DNA of 64,000 nucleotides from Pseudomonadota bacterium (GTDB lineage: Bacteria; Pseudomonadota; Alphaproteobacteria; Micavibrionales; Micavibrionaceae): contig JAKQEE010000070.1 of the NCBI GenBank assembly GCA_029558635.1, positions 1 to 64,000 of the forward strand. The letters run 5' to 3'. Below the pieces are notes generated by a model. That model was not told where the DNA came from. It ran no database searches and saw only the letters and a program-made list of their open reading frames with translations. Positions 59,389 to 64,000 of the stretch are shown here, in pieces. Every line of letters starts with the position of its first letter. The stretch's first letter is position 1. The position numbers and the translations under genes were made by a program.

Positions 59389-61377
59389 TTAAGCCAGCGT
59401 CAGCGCCGGATTATAAGCCTGACTCATGATCTTTTTGGGCTGTTCCGTGTCTTTTACGAAGATACCGGCATCAGGCTTGGACTTCGTCGCGGTGTCTTTA
59501 TACAAAGGCACGGTCAGAATATCGGTGATGTTTTCAGTCATCAGCCCTGTCTTCGGCATGCTGGCTTTCATAAAGCCCGCGCTGTGCGATGCGGTGACCG
59601 ATCCCTCCCCGTACAGGGATGGCGACAAAGAGGCAATGTTGGTGTTATCAAGGATCACGCCACTCAACTTGACCGGGGACGGTTTGGCAGATTTCCCATG
59701 AAGAACATGACCCGCATCAGCTTCACTCATGAAATCGAAGTCCTTCAGAGCACCAAGTATAGCCCCTTTTGTTTTCTTCCATGAAACATAAGCGCGGTTT
59801 CCTGCAATTCCATCATATACGCCATGCCCCAAAATGGGACTGACCAATGCAGCCCACCCTTCGGCAAGTTTATGCCCAAAGGAGTTGACGTACTTTGTCC
59901 CTTTTTCCAATAGCTTTTTAAAACCCTTATCATGAAGCATCGCATAACCGAGGAAATGCTGCATATCTTCATCAAAAGGCATTTTCCAAATTTTGGCTTC
60001 GATCTCTTTTTTAGAAAGAGTACTTCCTGCATCAACTGCAACATTGCCCATATAGCCAACATATGCCTCAATCGTACCTGGCATAAACTGCAACTTTCCT
60101 GCCGCTCTCTTGTTTGGAGGAAGGGCTTTCTGAAGAGACAGAAACTCGCCAAGCGACATATCGGTAATTTGATTGACATCTTCACCGATAAATTTGGCGA
60201 GGCGTTTTTTTCCTTTCAGGCTTTCGAATTTTCTGTTCCCAAATATGGTGTTCGGGTCACCACCGCCCTCCACATCACCAATGAAGTCAAGGATACTGTC
60301 CGCAGCAGATAGTTCCGCAAAACTAGCAATTCTTTTTGGATCAGCGACGCCCAATTCTTTAAACATGTTTTGAATTGGATGCTGAAAATCTTGCGGTTTC
60401 GAATTGCTGAGTGTCAGGAAGTTTAGCGCACCGGCATTCTCGGAAAAGAGAGGACCGAGACCACCCAATCCCAGCGTAGAGGTTATCGACGGTGTAAAGA
60501 TCGACGTTGCTTGGGGCTTTTCAGCAGGTTTGGCTGCATCGGCGTCTTTTTTCTCTGCCACGGGTACTTTTGCAACTGGAGCAGCCGGAGCGGTTGCGGC
60601 ATTGGCCGTTGCAACGACAGCTTCAACGTCAGCGGTATCTTTTTCAAATGCCTTGACAGCGGCATCGGTTCCGCCACCGCGAAGGCCATCAACGCCTCTG
60701 GTATTATAACCCAACAAAGTCAGGTTGGCTTGAAGATGATAGACATCTTCGCGGGATTTTTTTGCGTCCGTCAGACCTTTTGTTTCGGCAATCAGAGTGG
60801 CTTTTAACACCGCGTCATCTTTGACCGTTTTCTGGAGCATCGCCAGCATATAAGGAGAGGCGCCTTTGAGGAGAGAAGAGTCTTCTGCAATCGCATTGAT
60901 CAGACCCGTCATCGTGCCTTTCCCGATCACGCCATCAACGGTCATATCATAAAGGCCGTTGCGTTTCAGGAGGGCTTGCATGTCCTTGGTTTGCTCTTTG
61001 GTCGGTTTACCAAGATGCAAGAAATCAGAAATAACCAGTTTCTCGGCGTCATTCAAATGAACGCCAACCGGCTGACCCAAGGCCTCCATACGAGCCTTCA
61101 TCCACGGGGAGAGTTCAATACCAGAGTGTTCGGCCAGATAGGATTTTAGGGCATAGGCCGTATTTTTACCAAAATCTTTGTCAACGGAAAGTTGTTTGCC
61201 GTCTTTGCGCGTAACACCTTCGGCGTTCAACGCCGCTTGAAGCGCAGCAACCTGATCGTGAGTAGGTTTGCCCGTGATCTGTTTAAGAACAGCCTCAACA
61301 CCCAACGCAGCCGTTACAATGGCTGCTTCGGTCTTGATTTCCTTGCTTTTAGGGGCAGTTTTTGCTTTTTGTCCCAT
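59389..61377 (-). CDS. Protein with peptidoglycan-binding-like repeats and a lysozyme-like domain
   Basis: This 662-residue protein has three repeats in the first 250 residues that resemble PG_binding_1 modules (HDQVAALQAALNAEGV, TKDMQALLKRNGLYDMTVDG, VYHLQANLTLLGYNTRGVDG), an Ala/Lys-rich linker and a domain near 360-530 with DFIGDVEGGGDPNTIF and AAGKLQFMPGTIEAYV. The latter pattern is like phage-type lysozymes, E near the first motif and AGxxQ later. No signal peptide is seen; the first residues are Lys-rich. It could be released by a secretion system or lysis, or be cytoplasmic. The enzyme role is inferred. Confidence 0.7.
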   Translation of the reverse strand: MGQKAKTAPKSKEIKTEAAIVTAALGVEAVLKQITGKPTHDQVAALQAALNAEGVTRKDGKQLSVDKDFGKNTAYALKSYLAEHSGIELSPWMKARMEALGQPVGVHLNDAEKLVISDFLHLGKPTKEQTKDMQALLKRNGLYDMTVDGVIGKGTMTGLINAIAEDSSLLKGASPYMLAMLQKTVKDDAVLKATLIAETKGLTDAKKSREDVYHLQANLTLLGYNTRGVDGLRGGGTDAAVKAFEKDTADVEAVVATANAATAPAAPVAKVPVAEKKDADAAKPAEKPQATSIFTPSITSTLGLGGLGPLFSENAGALNFLTLSNSKPQDFQHPIQNMFKELGVADPKRIASFAELSAADSILDFIGDVEGGGDPNTIFGNRKFESLKGKKRLAKFIGEDVNQITDMSLGEFLSLQKALPPNKRAAGKLQFMPGTIEAYVGYMGNVAVDAGSTLSKKEIEAKIWKMPFDEDMQHFLGYAMLHDKGFKKLLEKGTKYVNSFGHKLAEGWAALVSPILGHGVYDGIAGNRAYVSWKKTKGAILGALKDFDFMSEADAGHVLHGKSAKPSPVKLSGVILDNTNIASLSPSLYGEGSVTASHSAGFMKASMPKTGLMTENITDILTVPLYKDTATKSKPDAGIFVKDTEQPKKIMSQAYNPALTLA

Positions 61378-61558
61378 AGTAACACCCTCTTATATTTATT
61401 CACACACTGGCACTTTTTTTATGTGCCTATACCGTTATATAGACATGCTACAAAATTATGTCATCTTATGTCCAGAAAAAAATGCGTATTTCGACGGGAT
61501 TTTGAGGGTTTGATGGCCAAAAAAGACAAAAACCCATAAAATCTGTGACTTTTAGAGC

Positions 61559-62557
61559 CTACGACCAGCGATCAAGGTACCATTTCAGCGTCTTGCGCAG
61601 GCCTTCGCCAAAGTCCGTTTGCGGGGCCCATGAGAGATCACGGGCCATTTTTCCGGAATTGATGGCATAGCGGCGGTCGTGACCGGGGCGGTCCGTTACA
61701 AAGGCGATCAGGTCGGCATAGGAGCCTGACGGACGAGGTTTTTCGATGTCCAGAATGGCGCAAATCTCGCGTACCAGATCAATGTTCTGCTTTTCTGTGT
61801 TGCCGCCTATATTATATGTCTCTCCGGCTTTTCCTTGTTCCAGCACTTTGCGCAGAGCTGTGCAATGGTCGCCAACATAAATCCAGTCACGTATATTTTT
61901 CCCGTCGCCGAAAACCGGAAGCGGTTCTTCGGAGAGTGCCCTTTTAATCACCAGCGGGATCAGTTTTTCCGGTGACTGGTGTGGTCCGTAATTGTTCGAG
62001 CTGTGCGTCGTTAAAACCGGCAGGCTGTAAGTGTGGTGGTATGACCTTATAATATGATCTGCGGCGGCCTTTGTCGCCGAGTAGGGATTGTTGGGGAGAA
62101 CGGAATGATCTTCAGTGAAGGCGGCTTCATTTTTCTGCAACGAGCCATACACTTCATCGGTCGAAACTTGCAGAAAGCGGAACCCTTCCCGCGCATCCCC
62201 TTCCAGATTTTTGTAATAGTCGTTGACGATTTCGAGCAGGTAAAATGTTTTCAGGATATTGGTTTCAACGAATTGTTCGGGGAAGGCAATTGAATGATCG
62301 ACATGGGTTTCAGCGGCAAAGTTCAAAACAGCGCGCGGTTTATATTTTTCAAGAAGCTCTTTGACCAATAATTTATCGCCGATATCGCCCCGCACAAAGA
62401 TATGGCGCGGGTCGGTTCCCATTTCCTCTAAAATTCCGGCGTGCCAATCGGATGTCAGCTTGTCGAGATTGACAATCCGCTCGCTCGACCTTTCCAGCCA
62501 GTCGAGAATGAAATTGGACGCGATAAAGCCTGCGCCGCCTGTTACCAATAGGGTCAT
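61559..62557 (-). CDS. rfbB: dTDP-glucose 4,6-dehydratase
   Basis: This 332-residue short-chain dehydrogenase/epimerase has GGAGFIASNF for NAD at residues 7-16, STDEVYGSL, and PYSATKAAADH with the catalytic Tyr and Lys. It converts dTDP-glucose to dTDP-4-keto-6-deoxyglucose for rhamnose and other deoxysugars. It overlaps the rfbD-like gene by four bases (ATGA). rfbA and rfbC are not in view. Confidence 0.95.
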   Translation of the reverse strand: MTLLVTGGAGFIASNFILDWLERSSERIVNLDKLTSDWHAGILEEMGTDPRHIFVRGDIGDKLLVKELLEKYKPRAVLNFAAETHVDHSIAFPEQFVETNILKTFYLLEIVNDYYKNLEGDAREGFRFLQVSTDEVYGSLQKNEAAFTEDHSVLPNNPYSATKAAADHIIRSYHHTYSLPVLTTHSSNNYGPHQSPEKLIPLVIKRALSEEPLPVFGDGKNIRDWIYVGDHCTALRKVLEQGKAGETYNIGGNTEKQNIDLVREICAILDIEKPRPSGSYADLIAFVTDRPGHDRRYAINSGKMARDLSWAPQTDFGEGLRKTLKWYLDRWS

Positions 62558-63450
62558 GATCGTTTTATTCCTGCGTCTCTATCGCATAAACTTAGGCATT
62601 CCCGCAAGGCTTCGCGCCACGGACGGGGAATAATTCCGAAATCGCGCTTTATTTTTCTCAAATCCAGCACCGAATAGGTCGGACGTTTGGCTTTTTGGGG
62701 GAATTCGCCACTTGTAATCGGGCGCACGTTACAAGGCGATACAATTTGTTCCAAAGTTGCACAGGCCAGATCGCACCATGTGGCCACGCCTGCGTTGGTT
62801 AGATGATAAATTTCTTTTTGTCCCGATTTGATATGCGGGAGAATGTCCATCACATGCCGCGCCAAATCGCGGGCGTAGGTCGGCGCGCCTATCTGGTCAT
62901 TCACCACAGCGATTTCCCTTTGTTCTTGCACGAGCGACAAAATGGTTTTAACGAAATTTTTTCCATGGTGCGAGAACAGCCACGCAGTTCTGAAACACAA
63001 AACCGTGTCTGCTTCATCCATTACAACCTGTTCGCTTTCCAGCTTACTTTTCGCATAAACCGAAAGCGGGTTGACCGGATCGGTTTCGGTGTAGGGGGTT
63101 CCTTTTTTTCCGTCGAACACATAATCCGTAGAGAAATGGATCAGGGCTGCGCCAAGCTCGCGGGCGAGCTTGGCCACATTCCTTGCCCCTTCGACATTCA
63201 CTTTGCTGGCCAGGTCGAGATGGTCTTCGAGAAGTTCCGTCGTTCCGGCGGACACACAATTGATAATCGTGCGGATGGTTTCCTTGTTTTCGCAGTAATA
63301 GCGCAGGGCGTTTAGGTTGGTGATATCCGCCTCTGATGAAGTCGGGACGTAGATACGGTCCGCCCCCAGAGCGTCCCTGAATTCCGAGCCCAGCATACCG
63401 CATGCCCCCAACAGGAGGATTTCCGGCTGATTTCCCGCGTTTTGCGGCAT
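62554..63450 (-). CDS. rfbD: dTDP-4-dehydrorhamnose reductase
   Basis: From MPQNAGNQPEILLLGACGML at 63450 the protein has 298 residues. It shows the Rossmann GACGMLG at 15-21, STDYVFDGKKGTPYTETDPV and YAKSKLESE, the RmlD family pattern. It makes dTDP-L-rhamnose with RmlC. A longer frame to 63834 opposes ileS and is rejected. It is divergent from ileS and translationally coupled to rfbB. Confidence 0.92.
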   Translation of the reverse strand: MPQNAGNQPEILLLGACGMLGSEFRDALGADRIYVPTSSEADITNLNALRYYCENKETIRTIINCVSAGTTELLEDHLDLASKVNVEGARNVAKLARELGAALIHFSTDYVFDGKKGTPYTETDPVNPLSVYAKSKLESEQVVMDEADTVLCFRTAWLFSHHGKNFVKTILSLVQEQREIAVVNDQIGAPTYARDLARHVMDILPHIKSGQKEIYHLTNAGVATWCDLACATLEQIVSPCNVRPITSGEFPQKAKRPTYSVLDLRKIKRDFGIIPRPWREALRECLSLCDRDAGIKRS

Positions 63451-63549
63451 GAAACTGTCTCTTTTCTCCGTTAAAATGACCTTGACCGGACGCACCGGAA
63501 CGTAGCATAACCTATCAACAATCTGCTGAAAATTAAAAGAGAATATATT

Positions 63550-64000
63550 ATGAATAAATATCCGTCCGTGCCCGTGTCCCCCGATTTTGCCAAAATGGAG
63601 GAAGCAACCCTGAGGCGCTGGCAGGACAGCAAGATTTTCGAGAAATCGGTCGAACGGAACCCGCGCCGCAAGGGTGGGGAGTCGAACGAATTCGTCTTTT
63701 ACGACGGACCTCCGTTTGCCAACGGGTTGCCACATTACGGACATATCGTCACCGGATTTGTCAAAGATATGATTCCCCGTTACCAGACGATGCGCGGGCA
63801 TCATGTCGAACGCCGTTTCGGATGGGATTGCCACGGGCTGCCCGCCGAACTCGTCGTTGAAAAAGAACTGAATGTGAACGGCGCACGCGAGATCATCAAT
63901 TACGGGATCGATAAATTCAACACAGCCTGCGAAACTTCCGTATCGCGTTTCACCAAGGAATGGGAATGGTATGTCACGCGTCAGGGGCGTTGGGTGTCGT
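63550..64000 (+). CDS. ileS: Isoleucyl-tRNA synthetase, 5' end only
   Basis: The forward frame from ATG at 63550 is open to the window end, 150 residues. It has the HIGH-type motif [11 protein letters not shown] and the ileS-type [16 protein letters not shown]. The N-terminal part [20 protein letters not shown] fits the isoleucyl class. The KMSKS motif and editing domain lie outside. It charges tRNA-Ile in the cytoplasm. Confidence 0.95.
   Translation, partial: MNKYPSVPVSPDFAKMEEATLRRWQDSKIFEKSVERNPRRKGGESNEFVFYDGPPFANGLPHYGHIVTGFVKDMIPRYQTMRGHHVERRFGWDCHGLPAELVVEKELNVNGAREIINYGIDKFNTACETSVSRFTKEWEWYVTRQGRWVS

Noticed and set aside
63451-63834. Upstream extension of the rfbD-like gene
   Set aside because: It overlaps the start of ileS on the other strand, and the RmlD fold begins only at 63450.

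Overview
The window is a piece of a bacterial chromosome, moderately GC-rich and densely coded, and it looks like a free-living Gram-negative alphaproteobacterium. Signs of this are the Usg-family gene, the rpsT-dnaA-dnaN-recF-gyrB order with mutM close by, an RNase E with an acidic insertion in its S1 domain, an MbfA-type ferritin/VIT fusion, a ubiquinone hydroxylase of UbiM type, LptD and BamB. I cannot name the genus. No insertion sequence, integrase, phage structural gene, CRISPR array or rRNA operon was seen. There is one tRNA gene (Thr, UGU).

Layout. 1-732: end-truncated glycosyltransferase. 843-3517: nadA-nadC-nadX, de novo NAD synthesis using aspartate dehydrogenase. 3522-6129: acpP-fabF-mltG (reverse). 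6222-8027: Mrp-type P-loop ATPase and a HAD phosphatase. 8113-10143: hflK-hflC. 10203-12333: UbiM-like hydroxylase coupled to MbfA. 12395-13604: flavodoxin-like protein and YceI. 13696-13770: tRNA-Thr. 13990-18757: four-gene operon with the DotM and DotL coupling proteins of a type IVB (Dot/Icm-like) secretion system, a tail-anchored unknown protein and a pilin-like protein. 18837-25819: gyrB, recF, dnaN, dnaA, rpsT. 25958-27799: periplasmic unknown, mutM, membrane-anchored unknown. 27905-30000: groES-groEL under a perfect CIRCE operator. 30176-30439: usg. 30440-33123: anaerobic class III ribonucleotide reductase with an NrdR-type operator. 33336-35614: ferredoxin reductase, membrane protein, 2Fe-2S ferredoxin. 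35695-40173: RNase E, exported unknown, glycosyltransferase. 40691-43555: amidase, two tiny lipoproteins and a convergent L,D-transpeptidase. 43569-48413: icd, then YfgM-like, bamB, der. 48417-49673: exported unknown. 49787-54395: parE, then YdbH-YnbE-YdbL. 54410-59265: lptD and a coiled-coil partner, a DEAD-box helicase, a His-rich membrane protein. 59389-61377: a muramidase-like protein with peptidoglycan-binding-like repeats. 61559-63450: dTDP-rhamnose genes. 63550-end: ileS, truncated.

Much of the window serves the cell envelope: fatty acid synthesis (acpP, fabF), murein handling (mltG, amidase, L,D-transpeptidase), outer-membrane assembly (bamB, lptD), lipid transport (ydbH, ynbE, ydbL) and surface sugars (two glycosyltransferases, rfbB, rfbD). 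The two places that most deserve follow-up are the DotM/DotL operon, with two uncharacterised translationally linked partners, and the pair of minute lipoproteins that end in the same Lys-terminated tail next to an L,D-transpeptidase, which resembles a miniature Braun-lipoprotein arrangement.
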